A stretch of 64,000 bases of DNA from Pectinophora gossypiella (taxonomy: Eukaryota; Arthropoda; Insecta; Lepidoptera; Gelechiidae): NCBI RefSeq assembly GCF_024362695.1, contig NC_065407.1, forward strand, positions 3,844,001 to 3,908,000, given 5' to 3'. Shown in pieces: positions 19,103-29,405 of the stretch; the first letter of the stretch is position 1; each line of letters starts with the position of its first letter. The notes beneath the pieces are model-generated. The model ran no database searches. It was given only the letters and a program-made list of their open reading frames with translations, and was not told the DNA's origin. The position numbers and the translations under genes are program-made.

Positions 19103-19189
19103 CACCATCAACAAAATGTATGCAGTTGTCACCTGTGTCTTGTTGGTTGCATATACCTTTATACAACTGCATACGTTTTGTTGGTGGTG
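19103..19189 (+). other. 27-bp stem hairpin resembling a pre-miRNA
   Basis: The arms 19103-19129 and 19163-19189 pair over 27 bases if read as + strand RNA, with two G:U pairs and no bulge, around a 33-base loop. The left arm includes AACAAAATGTATGCAGTTGT. On the minus strand the same two sites would be A:C mismatches. The size and shape suit a microRNA precursor, but a decayed MITE gives the same picture. Confidence 0.4.
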
Positions 19190-19202
19190 CGACATTGGTG
19201 GG

Positions 19203-19330
19203 CTATTCAGTACGTAACATAGTTACACTTTGAATCGTCATTTTTCACATAACGAACGTATCCGCCTAAAAGTACTGCAGCTTCTTACAACCTGTATAGT
19301 CGGGGAAAAGAAGCTGCAAAAAAGTCTGCA
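19203..19330 (-). repeat. family N 3' tail, inverted copy
   Basis: GTAACATAGTTACACTTTGA, ACATAACGAACGTATCCGCC and GGGGAAAAGAAGCTGC are the reverse of 40130-40260. Confidence 0.7.
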
Positions 19331-19689
19331 CAAGGCCCTAGACGTTTTTAAAAAAAAACGTAAAATATTGTTATACAATTTAGTAATCTTTCTGCCTTAT
19401 ATCAAATCCCAGACAGATAATCCTGTGCATTCATATATCTTCTTAATAATCATTATCCATGTAATAACCATTTTTAAAAAGTATCTGTCTATTTACTGTT
19501 TTAACACTGTTGAAAGGTAAATTCTAAATGTCAACGGGAATCTTATTGTAACAACGTATACATTGCTCCTCAAAGATTTAGTGATCTTATGTACTGGTCC
19601 TAGAAGTTTTTCAGACCTCACTACACACTAGATTGTATAGTTACTTTTATTAAACGATGTCCTAAGCACTGGTTCATTCACACTTGCAT

Positions 19690-19830
19690 GCATACATACA
19701 TACTCACGCCTATTTCCCACCGTGGTAAGAAGAGACTAAGAATTCCATTTGCTTCGATCCTGATACTTCATTATCATCAACCCATTAACGTCCCCACTGC
19801 TGGAGCACGGGCCTTCCCTATGGATGGATA
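19690..19830 (-). repeat. LINE family T relic joined to SINE family C end
   Basis: 19700-19765 is the reverse of a LINE T end (ATTTCCCACCGTGGTAAGAA, TTGCTTCGATCCTGATAC). 19770-19828 is the 3' end of SINE family C in reverse (CCCATTAACGTCCCCACTGC, CTTCCCTATGGATGGATA). Confidence 0.6.
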
Positions 19831-20152
19831 CTTCAATTCCACACTTTTACTTGGGCATTCATTATTAGTAATGTTAGCTTACCTTTTTACCAGGTGAAAG
19901 CTTTAACGCTTTCCATTTTCTCAACTGAAACGGGTAAAAATGACCTTCGCATGTCCTTTTTAAACCTTAACAACCTTAACACCAAACTGCTAGTGAAGTG
20001 TAGGCACATAATCCCTTTGAGGGCTTTTATTTGAGAGCCTTTTATTGGGATCAAAACGAAATGCTTGTTACGCAGCTTCAGTGTTTTTGACAATAGCTAT
20101 AGGCATAAGAGGGTTTAAGAGAGATTTGGGAAAAAACCTACAAAATTTATAT

Positions 20153-20486
20153 AACATAACATAAATAGCCTATTACGTCCCACTGCTGGGCACAGGCCTC
20201 CTCTCAATTAACCGGAGAGGGTATGGAGCATACTCCACCACGCTGCTCCACTGCGGGTTGGTGGAGGTGTTTTTACGGCTAATAGCCGGGACCAACGGCT
20301 TAACGTGCCCTCCGAAGCACAGAATCAACTTACTTTTTCGGACAATCAGGTGATTCAAGCCTGAAAAGTCCTTACCAAACAAAGGACAGTCTCACAAAGT
20401 GATTTCGACAATGTCCCCATCGGGAATCGAACCCGGACCTCCAGATCGTGAGTCTAACGCTCTTACCACTTGACCACGGAGGCTGT
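20153..20486 (-). repeat. full-length SINE, family B
   Basis: On the minus strand the head is CAGCCTCCGTGGTCAAGTGG with a GGGTTCGATTCCCGATGGGG B box. The core is GTTAAGCCGTTGGTCCCGGC, and the end is GGGCACAGGCCTCC in reverse. Copies are near 31.6, 33.8, 35.3, 36.5 and 26.4 kb. Confidence 0.88.
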
Positions 20487-20544
20487 TCATACAACAAAAA
20501 TCATATACTTAACTCTAAGGTCACACATACGAAGAGTAGCTTAG

Positions 20545-20885
20545 TCTGTCGGTCTTTTATAGGATACACTTCGGTGCGGGTGCGTGAGGACTTCACGAGT
20601 TAATTCCATCCACTCCATTCCATCTACAGACAATTAGACGTCGGCAGCATTTCATCCTTATGTCGTGGATATACCAATCCGCATAAACGTTTTTCTTCTT
20701 TCTTTTTGATGCGAACAGCGAAGGATTGAAACTGTCTGCCGTCGTCTGTTCCAAGTTCCAACACGTGATAATCTGGGAGTCTTCAAGGCTAGAATGTATT
20801 GGCATTTCCTAGGTAAGCGTGATCCACCTTAGACCACATCGTCACTTAACACCAGGTGAGATTGCGGTCAAAAGCGAGCCTACAT
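20545..20885 (+). pseudogene. 3' end of a WNxLP-type LINE
   Basis: The broken frame reads RTAKD, then CLPSSV, then LGVFKARMYWHFLGKRDPP. A G-to-A change turns the usual Trp codon of the WNxLP motif into a stop. The sequence from GAGTTAATTCCATCCACTCC onward is parallel to 43960-44265. Dead copy. Confidence 0.65.
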
Positions 20886-21282
20886 TATAATTAAAAAAAT
20901 ACTTTTAAACGATATACGTAAGTAAAAAGATTGAATCATTTTTGGTTGAATCAAAGGCGATTTTGGTAAGAATGATACAAGTATAGAGTTTTTAGGTTGT
21001 GACTCTACTCATCTTCGATAATACCAAATCGATTACGATTTCTATTGACAGAATAATGTAAATAGTGTATCTACAGTAGGATGAGCAAATCCATTCCAAG
21101 TTTCCGATCTAATCCAACTCGATCGCAGGCAAAGTCAATTATTCAATTCGCAAAGTGGAGGGGCTTATCCACAATAATATTGCATGGTCCATTGGATTTG
21201 GTACCGTACAGGGTTTTGGTTTATTAGTGCCTTCTACTGGGATGACTATTTGGGAACTTGAGAATAGGGTAGATTCCAACTA

Positions 21283-21480
21283 ATCAAATCAGTTACTTTT
21301 TACTAAAAAGCAACCTGTGACGTCATAGAAAAACGTGACAACATGTCGCACTTATTATTAAATTTTTCTTTATTAAAGTTCATAAATAAGTTAGATAGAA
21401 AAAAGAAAATATTTTTCGTCACTTTTAAAACTGTCTTTATTTAGTAATCAGAATTTCATAATTTATCTTCGATATTGGAA
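21283..21480. mobile_element. element family Q (about 200 bp)
   Basis: From AACTAATCAAATCAGTTAC to CATAATTTATCTTCGATATT. It matches, inverted, 41440-41695 and, direct and shortened, 53935-54070. Non-coding. Confidence 0.7.
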
Positions 21481-21564
21481 ACTACTAGATGAATTGAGCA
21501 GGTTATTAGTATCTAGGTACCTACTTTGTTGAAGCAATACGCCTGTCAGTTGTGGTTATCTGAC

Positions 21565-21720
21565 GAGTCCGGCTTGGGCTTTAAACCACTGAATTCGACT
21601 TTATCAGTTCGGATTCATGTTTGGATTCAGCATTTGTGCCTGGTTACATGGGACTTAAACATAGCTATACGTCTATCTACCCTTCAGGGACGCAAGCGTG
21701 ATGATGTGTTATGTTTTAGA
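21565..21720 (+). repeat. SINE family E fragment
   Basis: GGCTTGGGCTTTAAACCACT, then a GATTCATGTTTGGATTCA stretch and a CGTGATGATGTGTTATGTTT tail, as at 30040-30205. Confidence 0.55.
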
Positions 21721-21749
21721 GACAGTAGTTTAGATTCTTACTTAATATA

Positions 21750-21982
21750 CAGGGTGTTAGTGACATCGTAACGAATACTCAGGGGGATGATTCGGACCAT
21801 GATTCTGAGTTAATATCAGGTGGAATTTTTCGTTGCAAAATTCATGATTTTTTTTTAGTTTTTTAAAATTATTTTCAATTCTATACTTTTGCGATGGAAA
21901 ATTCCACTTGATATTAACTCAGAATAATCAGCTGAATCATCCCCCTCAGTATTCGTTACGATGTCACTTACACTCCGCACAA
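21750..21982. mobile_element. palindromic MITE family H, full copy
   Basis: Left end TACAGGGTGTTAGTGACATC. The inner arms GGTGGAATTTTTCG and GGAAAATTCCACTTGATA lie around an AT-rich centre, and the right arm ends CGATGTCACTTACACTCC. Arms of about 100 bp each. Confidence 0.9.
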
Positions 21983-22011
21983 GTACATACGGTAGCCATA
22001 CAAGTAGGTAT

Positions 22012-22241
22012 GGGTGTTAGTGACACCGTAACGAATACTGAGGGGGATGGTTCAGATCATGATTCTGAGTTGATATCAAGTGGAATTTTCAGTCTGAATA
22101 TTCATGAAAATTTTTGTGTTTTTTTTAAATTTTCAGTTCCATACTTTTGCGACGGAAAATTCCACTTGATATCATCTCAGAATCATGGCCTCAATCACCT
22201 CTCAAAGTTTTCGTTACGATGTCACTAACACCCTGTATAGC
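22012..22241. mobile_element. palindromic MITE family H, second full copy
   Basis: Starts GGGTGTTAGTGACACCGTAA and ends CGATGTCACTAACACCCTG. It is separated by only about 30 bases from the copy before it, in the same orientation. Confidence 0.9.
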
Positions 22242-22385
22242 TAAGACCATTATGTACGCGTCTGAAGACGTGGATGGAAATCGAATTAATTACTTATACA
22301 AATATACGCTAATTATATAAATTGACGTAAGTTATGCTCTATACTATACCAAGAGGCTGCATCATCTATGTGCAAAAGACAGACA

Positions 22386-22500
22386 GGGCGTTAGTGACAC
22401 AGTTACCGGATACTGAGAGGAATTAAAATTAATGATTTTTTAAATCATATTATTAGGAAAATTCTACTTGAAATTAACTCAGTATTCGCTACGATGTCAC
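22386..22500. mobile_element. degenerate MITE family H copy
   Basis: AGGGCGTTAGTGACACAGTT to CTCAGTATTCGCTACGATG. It is shortened and leads into the tandem array. Confidence 0.75.
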
Positions 22501-23032
22501 TTACAACCCATACAGGTTACGTAGTAACTATTACCTTATCTGTGGTACAAGTACGTACCCGTGCGATTCCTTATGGGTTTTAGTGACAGATGAGTCGAAT
22601 CATCCCCTCAGTATTCGCTACGATGTCACTTACACCCCGTACAGGTTACGTAGTAACTATTACCTTATCTGTGGTACAAGTACTTACCCGTACAAGTACC
22701 TATAGGTGTTAGTGACAGATGAGCCGAATTATCTCCCCCAGTATTCGCTACGATGTCACTTACACCCCGTACAAGTTACGGAGTAACTATTACCTTATCT
22801 GTGGTACAAGTACATACCCGTACGAGTACATATGGGTGTTAGTGACAGATGAGTCGAATCATCCCCTCAGTATTCGCTACGATGTCACTTACACCCCGTA
22901 CAAGTTACGTACTAACTATTACCTTAACTGTGGTACAAGTACGTACCCGTACGAGTACCTATAGGTGTTAGTGACAGATGAGCCGAATCATCCCCCTTAG
23001 TATTCTGTACGGTGTCACTAACACCCTATATT
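22487..23032. repeat. 129/130-bp tandem array derived from MITE family H
   Basis: The phrase ACGATGTCAC (once ACGGTGTCAC) recurs at 22491, 22620, 22750, 22879 and 23009, so the period is 129 or 130 bases over four units. Each unit joins a right end and a left end of family H through a spacer that contains ACTATTACCTTATCTGTGGT. The array ends in a normal family H end, TCACTAACACCCTATA. Confidence 0.92.
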
Positions 23033-23271
23033 TAGCAGCGAGATTGAAATTCCGGCAACGCAGATATGATTACACCACCTCCATTTTATTACGAGAGCTA
23101 TAAGAGAAGGTTATAATTTTAATTCCTTTCCTTCCTTTCTAGATAAACGCCCGTTATCCCTAATGGGTAGGCAGAGCTAGAATCAGCATATTATTGTGAT
23201 TTGCTGCCACTTTTTAGAATACCTCGTGCTTAAGAATGTTGTTTATTTTAAATTTTACATGCAAATGATCA

Positions 23272-23392
23272 GGTGATACGGCTCATCACCTACGTTGGTC
23301 TAACAGAAAGCTCGGTGAAGTGTTTACTTCATCTAGATGTCTGACTACCCCAATTGGGATATAGTGAGCTTATGTTATGTTGTGTTGTGTCA
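23272..23392 (+). repeat. SINE family F fragment
   Basis: GATACGGCTCATCACCTACG, TAACAGAAAGCTCGGTGAAG and ACCCCAATTGGGATATAGTG with a TTATGTTATGTTGTGTTGTG tail. Confidence 0.8.
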
Positions 23393-23645
23393 AATGATCA
23401 GTTTCTACCATCTGTACGCAAAAGTTATATTTCATTGGAAAATACCGTCACACAATTTTCGTTTGATTAAAAATTCTTGAATGAATGAAAAATTCATCTG
23501 AGTAAAATGGAAACATTTCCGAATCTCCGAGTTGAATTGAAGATTAAGTTTCTTAACTTGAGACGACTTCTTGTTGACGTTATTGCATTTCCGTGTACGT
23601 ATTTTTCCTTACCTGGAATTTATATACAAATATAAACTCACGCCG

Positions 23646-23688
23646 AAAATCACTTTGTGATCCCTAGTTTGGTTAGGACATTGCAGAC
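23646..23688 (+). repeat. piece of SINE family A (left of RT fragment)
   Basis: AAAATCACTTTGTGATCCCT and AGTTTGGTTAGGACATTGCA match the segment after the B box of family A. It stops exactly where the reverse transcriptase sequence begins. Confidence 0.7.
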
Positions 23689-23915
23689 AAATAGTAAAGG
23701 GGAGAGGACGGAGCCTTGTGGGACTCTGGCATTTATCGGGTGCGGTGACGAGAGCGTCCCCTCCACGCGGTAGCGAAAGGTTCGATTTGAGAGGAAATAT
23801 CGTATGATGTGCACGAGACGGTCTGGCACTCCCAGTGAATAAAGCTTGTAGATCAAGCCGTTGTGCCAGACTTTGTTGAACGCTTTCGCCACATCGAAGA
23901 AGAGCGCTCCCGTAG
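23689..23915 (-). pseudogene. non-LTR reverse transcriptase fragment
   Basis: The minus-strand frame has FFDVAKAFNKVWHNGLIYKL and RVPQGSVLSPLLF, the first two conserved palm blocks of jockey-like reverse transcriptases. The first catalytic Asp is the D of FFDV; the YxDD block is outside the fragment. The intervening YSLGVPDRLVHIIRYFLSNR fits the family. It is open for about 75 codons, so it is either young or recently copied. The ATG upstream (23991) lies in other repeats. Confidence 0.85.
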
Positions 23916-23943
23916 CGACAAGTTTTTTTAAGTTTAAGCATCT

Positions 23944-23990
23944 CATAACCCACACGATAAAAAACGCCCGATATCCCCAATGGGGTGGCA
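23944..23990 (+). repeat. SINE family A 3' tip followed by repeat P piece
   Basis: CATAACCCACACGATAAAAA is the last part of family A, and CGCCCGATATCCCCAATGGG is the start of repeat P. With 23646-23688 it brackets the RT fragment. Confidence 0.55.
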
Positions 23991-24427
23991 ATCTTAATTG
24001 AAAAAATAAGGGATTTCAACTAAGGGTTATCTAGGACCCTAACCTAATAGTTTGAACGTGTCCTCGCTCCAAAACGTGATTGCAATAACAAAGGCCAATT
24101 CAAAGAAAGAGTCCTTTGAATAACATTAATTAACGGGAAGGAAACCGACGTACAATTTACTTTGGGGCTTGAAAAAATACTTCACTAGAAGGATAGGAAT
24201 TAAATAACTTGGAAAGGCTTGCTTTGTGTTGCCTTACTGTGTCGTAAATTGTGCTTCTTGCTTGAAAAGAAACATTGTCGACTCTGATGGGCAAAATTTT
24301 GTGTTATTTTATTTTGGCGGCTTTAAAAATATTATAATATATCTTGCTCGAATGGAATCGAACGTGAGACATCCAAATGGAATTCAATTCATCATAATAC
24401 TTTTGATAACATAACAAGAACATAAAC

Positions 24428-24910
24428 AAGACGGCGGTACGGCAATGCTTGACGGAAGGGGCAAGTCACAGGGACTATAACTTGGAACCTGACAGAGGAC
24501 AGCAGTAACTGTCAGTAATATTCAGAGGTTTAGGATAGGAATCCTAGTACGGCTTTGAAATAAACTACTCTGGGCGCCATCCCGCTCGTCTTCTTCTATC
24601 GTGTGGGTTGTAAGGTGAAATACCAACCTCATCAACCCTATTGTCAGGGTTACTATTGAGCCGCCAAAGGCCCCTGACATGGCTCATGTAACGACTACTT
24701 ACTTACATCAGTAAGTAGTAACCGGGACCAACGGCTTAACGTGCCTTCCGAAGCAAGGATCATCCTACTTTTTGGACAATCAGGTGATCAGCCTGTAATG
24801 TTCTAACCAAATGAAGGCAATGATGAAGGCAAGAGGGCCACTGCCCTATTTTTCCCTAAAAAGTAGCATGGAGAGGAATACCGACAAGAGCGTATGTTTC
24901 TTAAATTAGT
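24428..24910. repeat. dispersed repeat family R, split by a SINE
   Basis: The left part to 24588 and the right part from 24812 match the uninterrupted copies at 30440-30765 and 60040-60355. Landmarks are GACGGAAGGGGCAAGTCACA, CTACTCTGGGCGCCATCCCG and AAAAAGTAGCATGGAGAG. Confidence 0.75.
24589..24811 (-). repeat. SINE family A, 5'-truncated, inside repeat R
   Basis: On + it reads TCTTCTTCTATCGTGTGGGT through CTTCCGAAGCAAGGATCATC to TTCTAACCAA. The tRNA head is missing, as expected for a 5'-truncated insertion. Confidence 0.85.
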
Positions 24911-25354
24911 GATAATGAACATAAGCAGTCCATTTACGCCGCACTCCTAGACACCATGCTCCCTTCAATCAACCGCAGTTGATCTTATTACGAGAATGTT
25001 CTTATTTACTTTTACCTGTATAAATTTCCAAATGCACTTACATTTTGTATATTTTGTTCGTGACATTAGGTAAATTAAGTGCGTATTTTTTTTTTAAATA
25101 ATTTTTTTCACTCCCTAGAAATTCATCGACTTTGTTTCGGAGCGAAATTAAAACTACGTCTTCTACCGTAAAGACACTTTACCAGGAACATAATACTAAT
25201 TTGAATTCTATGTTTAATTTGAAACATCACGTTTCCCATTAAAGATCCAATTAAATTGGAGACTAAATTAATATATTAAAACAGCCTTGTCGCCCTCAGG
25301 AGGTTTAAACGTTATACAAAGTAGGAAAATTTGGATATTTTGATCGAAGCACGT

Positions 25355-25620
25355 AATATACGATCGTGTCGATTACTCTAGCTATAGAGCCCAACGGCGT
25401 TGTCGAAGTTTTCCCTCGTTTTTCAGCCCTTATCACTATCGGGTTGATTGATTTTTTCAAATATAACCCTCTCAGACGCGACGCTTTGACCCGAGGTTCG
25501 CGCCCGACTGGGCACCCTCAGGCCTGCAGTCTTATGTTTTGTACCGGGTGAGAGACCTCCGTGATCCTCATTTGTCCAGCTGAGTATTTAATATCATGTG
25601 GCGCAAATCTACAATAACTT
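25355..25620 (-). repeat. repeat family L, inverted copy
   Basis: CCGAGGTTCGCGCCCGACTG and GGGCACCCTCAGGCCTGCAG are the reverse of the family L core. A 61-aa ORF on + is incidental. Confidence 0.75.
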
Positions 25621-25689
25621 TCATAAAAAAGGATATCTGGAAAGCATTGTCTCATTAGTCATCTTTTAATTCAGAAGGCTGAGCTCCAT

Positions 25690-26420
25690 GGTTTTAAATG
25701 AAGGACTTTTATTAATAATATTATGTAGTTTTCTTTTACTTATATGTCTAAATTATATACTTGTTTGAGCTTATGTTTGAGCCTAAAAATATGCTGTGCC
25801 CAATCCGGGTCCATATGTGTTAGTCACCTTATATTATACCAGCCTCCTACCACGTAGAACGCAATAAAATAAATGATATGGTTATGATTATTATGAAATA
25901 CTTGCAGCTTCTTTTTATACTTGTACACTGTATCTAGCTGTTCTTGCACGTACTAGGTATCATATTAGACTCTAAAGTCGGACCGGGAATGCACGTAATT
26001 ATCGTATTATTTATCGTAACACGTTTTCATCAAAAAATCTCTCTTCCATAGTGCGGCAAGAAACTGCCATAAGCGCTTACTTTCCTCACAAAATATAAAA
26101 CAAAATCAAATCAAATATTTTTAAAACACATTAAACTATTTAAACGCACACAATAAGAATGCAAGAAAAAAACAAACATTTATGTCTAAATCCTCTAAAA
26201 CAGTTCTCTTAAAGCGCTGTACGAATTATAGACACAATTCTGCGTCTCGTTAAAGTAAAACGCTAGCAAATTGTGCGCTAAATTTGTATTTTATTTTGCG
26301 CTAAACCACTGCAGTATCGTAATGGTAGCTATAAAAATCCAGATTATCTGACTCTGTAATTTTCTTGATCTGAAACAGGGTTGCAACAGCATTTTAAAGT
26401 ATTTTCTATTTTCAAAAGTA
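25690..26420. other. no recognised feature
   Basis: AT-rich, without a convincing ORF. One short tract near 25905 (CTTGCAGCTTCTTTTTATAC) resembles the start of family N. Confidence 0.4.
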
Positions 26421-26427
26421 AGTTGCT

Positions 26428-26555
26428 TAGGAAGGCACGTTACACCGTTGGTCCCGGGCTTCTAGTTAGCCGAAACGCCTCCACCGACCCGTACAGGAGC
26501 ACCGTATTGGAGTATGCTCCATAACCTCTCCGGTCGATTTAGGGAAGGCCTTTTA
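26428..26555 (+). repeat. SINE family B, diverged internal fragment
   Basis: AGGAAGGCACGTTACACCGT, CCACCGACCCGTACAGGAGC and GAGTATGCTCCATAACCTCT. Head and tail are missing. Confidence 0.65.
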
Positions 26556-26559
26556 TTAC

Positions 26560-27630
26560 CGTTTTAAGGTATAATGTTTAAACTATTTCGTACGCTTGCG
26601 TTTATATGTTTACGTGGTAGTTTGTCTACTAGTTAAGATTACACTTTATGGTGTTAGAATAATATCTGGCTAAGTCGTTAATGAATGCAGTTAAATCACT
26701 AAATCAATAACTCGCGTTAAAAAACCATTAACATAATTTTGCGTTAAACTTACTTGTATCCTATTTTCCACGATTTCCGAGCTCCGCCTAGTTTGCTCCT
26801 CTGTTCATTTTGTAAAACTTATACATATTATACCCTACCTCAAACATAATGCCTTCTTTCTTTTTGTATTATTTCTGAAAATAAACACATTTTTGGTTTT
26901 CTGGTTTTGATAATGTACTTAAGAGATACATTAATCGCAATATAAACTAAGTATCTACACTTCACCGAGCTTTCTGTTAGACCAATATAAATATTTTAAA
27001 TAAAACTTACCATTTATAAACAATTTACCAAGAATCGACTAACTAGGCGTAATGGAACAAAACATTAATCATTGATAAGATCACACGCAATTTAGAAGCC
27101 TTCAATCAATGTTACAACCAATTTAATCCTTTGAAATGTTCAAATCTAAATCACTTAGTTAAATAACCAAGTAACTCGTCGTTTCATCCCTAATCTCGAA
27201 GAACGACAATAAAGGAATTCTTAGTAAAAGAATTGTTCGAAGAGATAAAATATCACGAACGGCTGCAGGAGAACTTGAATATTACTTTTTTCAGCATCTC
27301 TAATGAAATCAGTTCTTGATGGAAACTTTAGTGACCTTCGTCGATACAACCACTAGACCCCTGATAATAACAAACAGGTTCTGACAATACATCTGATAAG
27401 TAGGTCACGTACAAAATGCCATCCGATAATAACCAACAGCGACCGCTTTTCCGTGAGACTTGTTTAGGTGAGCCAATCAGCGCGCTTCCCTTGCGGATGA
27501 TCTAAGCGAAAAATCAAATACTAGCAGTATTTTTACAAATCGATGACTAGACATAAACTAATTAGGTTAGAATTATAATCCGCGCCACAAAAAAGACTGA
27601 TTTGAATGAAACTATGACGAGTAGACGCTT
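26560..27630. other. no gene seen; one short SINE F relic
   Basis: The only recognised piece is 26953-26985 (CACCGAGCTTTCTGTTAGAC), an inverted family F scrap. Confidence 0.5.
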
Positions 27631-27635
27631 ACAGT

Positions 27636-28018
27636 GTTATTGGTGCTGATTCTTGGAGACACCTCCTAATTTTATTTTAAGTTATACCTGTCATTTCCTC
27701 ATCCGTTGAAAAAGAAAGGGACGGAAGATTAACAGCTCTTAATTTTAGGAAGAATGAGTAAATGAATGAATAACCCGGGCGAATCAAAAAGGTATCTCGC
27801 TGGTATGCAAACCGTTTGACGTATGCTGTCAACATAATTCTGTCGGTTTATTGGCCAATGTAAAATTTTCGACGGTTGTTTTAGATTTGTGCTTAAAATT
27901 TACGTGTGTTCCATAAATTGTATGCTTGTCGATTACCCGTTACTTTCCTTTTCGGCAGATAAAAAATTACAGATATAACTTAAAATAAAATTAGATGGTG
28001 TTTACAGGAATTAGCACC
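27636..28018. mobile_element. foldback element, family I (copy 1)
   Basis: The ends are TTGGTGCTGATTCTTGG and AGGAATTAGCACCA. The inner arms are TTATTTTAAGTTATACCTGT and ATAACTTAAAATAAAATTAG, with CCGTTGAAAAAGAAAGGGAC against CCTTTTCGGCAGATAAAAAA. Related copies are at 29.4, 41.3 and 53.8 kb. Confidence 0.8.
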
Positions 28019-28210
28019 ATTATAAAACGAAAACTAAAAGATAAATAAACTGTTGTTCCAAATTCAGCAACAGGTTGTTTTTTATGACTTCTCGTCATAA
28101 TAATTCTATGCAGAATCTGCGACAGTAGCGCTGCGGCCGCAGGCCTCTTTTCATGACACGGACTATATTTTAAACCTAGTTTATTTATCTTTTAGTTTTC
28201 GTTTTATAAT
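28019..28210. mobile_element. MITE-like element with 33-bp perfect inverted ends
   Basis: Arm 28019-28051 (ATTATAAAACGAAAACTAAA and on) is the exact inverse of 28178-28210. The 126-base interior contains GCGCTGCGGCCGCAGGC. It starts at the very end of the family I element before it. Confidence 0.88.
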
Positions 28211-28469
28211 AAATCACTGTAAGCGTCTAATCAACTGTATGGTCGATGGTGACATCATAGGGAAATGAAAGGTCGTTGCACTTAGGAGGGAAGTAAAATG
28301 AGTTAGCGAGTTATGAATAGTTTGCTATTTCAAAGAAGTTCGCGGGCTATAATGAAATTTGTGAGAAGTTCTTTAACTTCATGTTTTCATGAGTAGGGGT
28401 TTGTTACATCGACGCAGCTTGCATGTATAAAATGCCATTGTTATTTTAAATGTGTATACTGTGCATAAA

Positions 28470-28634
28470 GCATAAAGTGCAAGTGCGGCACTGTTCCCCA
28501 AACGATGGAACATCTTACATCGTGTCCTGCGTGCCCGAACACCTGCACGCAGGAGGATCTGATGAGCGCTGCAGATAGCACCATACTTGTTGCCAAGTTT
28601 TGGGCCGACACTATTTAATTTGCCATCGACACGA

Positions 28635-28665
<31 letters not shown>
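28470..28665 (+). pseudogene. 3' terminus of a LINE with a (AAG)n tail
   Basis: Coding reads CGTVPQTMEHLTSCPACPNT, then CTQEDLMSAADSTILVAKFW and ADTI with a TAA stop at about 28617. Only about 20 bases of untranslated sequence follow (GCCATCGACACGATAAG) before about ten AAG units. It is 5'-truncated, as usual for LINE copies. The same coding end, diverged, is on the minus strand at 58515-58745. Confidence 0.75.
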
Positions 28666-28689
28666 CACATACTTATAATCTTCTTCGCT

Positions 28690-28975
28690 ATTCTCAGATC
28701 TCGCTGTGCTTCCTTTAGGAACAGATTATGTAGCAGTTCGACAACGTGTTTATAAGGCACTGGACGATGTTGCACCGCACTCAGAATAACAACTTAAGAT
28801 TTTGACAATGATAATCTTGTAATTTAAAATTTACAGTTGAGTAGGTATTTTAGTTTTTACAATTTTATTTTATTTTTACAATTTTACTGTATCTTTTATT
28901 TTCTTTGTCATTTTAGTTGTAATTCTATGGGTCTGAGCCTGAAATAAAGATATATTTATTTATATTGTTTATGAT
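28690..28975 (+). repeat. probable LINE 3' untranslated region
   Basis: AT-rich sequence ending GGTCTGAGCCTGAAATAAAG and a short TATTTATTTAT tail. It looks like a processed 3' end. No coding part is recognised. Confidence 0.35.
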
Positions 28976-29089
28976 TTCACTTGAAGTTATTTATTAATGG
29001 CCACCGTACTGATTGTTAATTTACATAACAATAGAATATCGTCAAAATACAGTCAATGTCAACTTACAAAAGTAGTCAGGCGTAAAATA

Positions 29090-29150
29090 ATAAGAACTAT
29101 GCCTCGCGCCCGTATGCGTCTGGCTGCTTATGTCAGAAGATTGAGCGTAC
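29090..29150 (-). repeat. short LTR-like fragment
   Basis: On the minus strand CATACGGGCGCGAGGCATAG resembles the sequence next to the proposed LTR start at 622 (GGATACTGGCGCGAGGCC). It may be a relic of a related LTR element. Confidence 0.35.
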
Positions 29151-29204
29151 ATTGAATTCACGCCAAAAAGATTTTGCATTACTTACTAAGCATTTTTGTC
29201 TTTA

Positions 29205-29368
29205 TTTTTTGACGTGACTTATTACAGATTTGCCGCATATGGCATTAAAATGCAGCGGGATAAATGGGGAGCGCTGAGGTTTCTCACCCGGTATAAAGTT
29301 TTAGACGACTGGTCTGCGGGTGCCCAGTTGGCGCGAACCTCGGCTCAGGGCGTCGTCTGAGAATGCTT
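29205..29368 (+). repeat. repeat family L, shorter copy
   Basis: GACGTGACTTATTACAGATT, ATAAATGGGGAGCGCTGAGG and AGGGCGTCGTCTGAGAATG. Confidence 0.8.
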
Positions 29369-29405
29369 TTGTCATGCACATTGTTTTGTTTTTATATTAC
29401 TTATA

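Noticed and set aside
22491..23020. CRISPR array
   Set aside because: Units are whole 129/130-bp repeats without variable spacers, in a eukaryotic context, and are explained by MITE ends.
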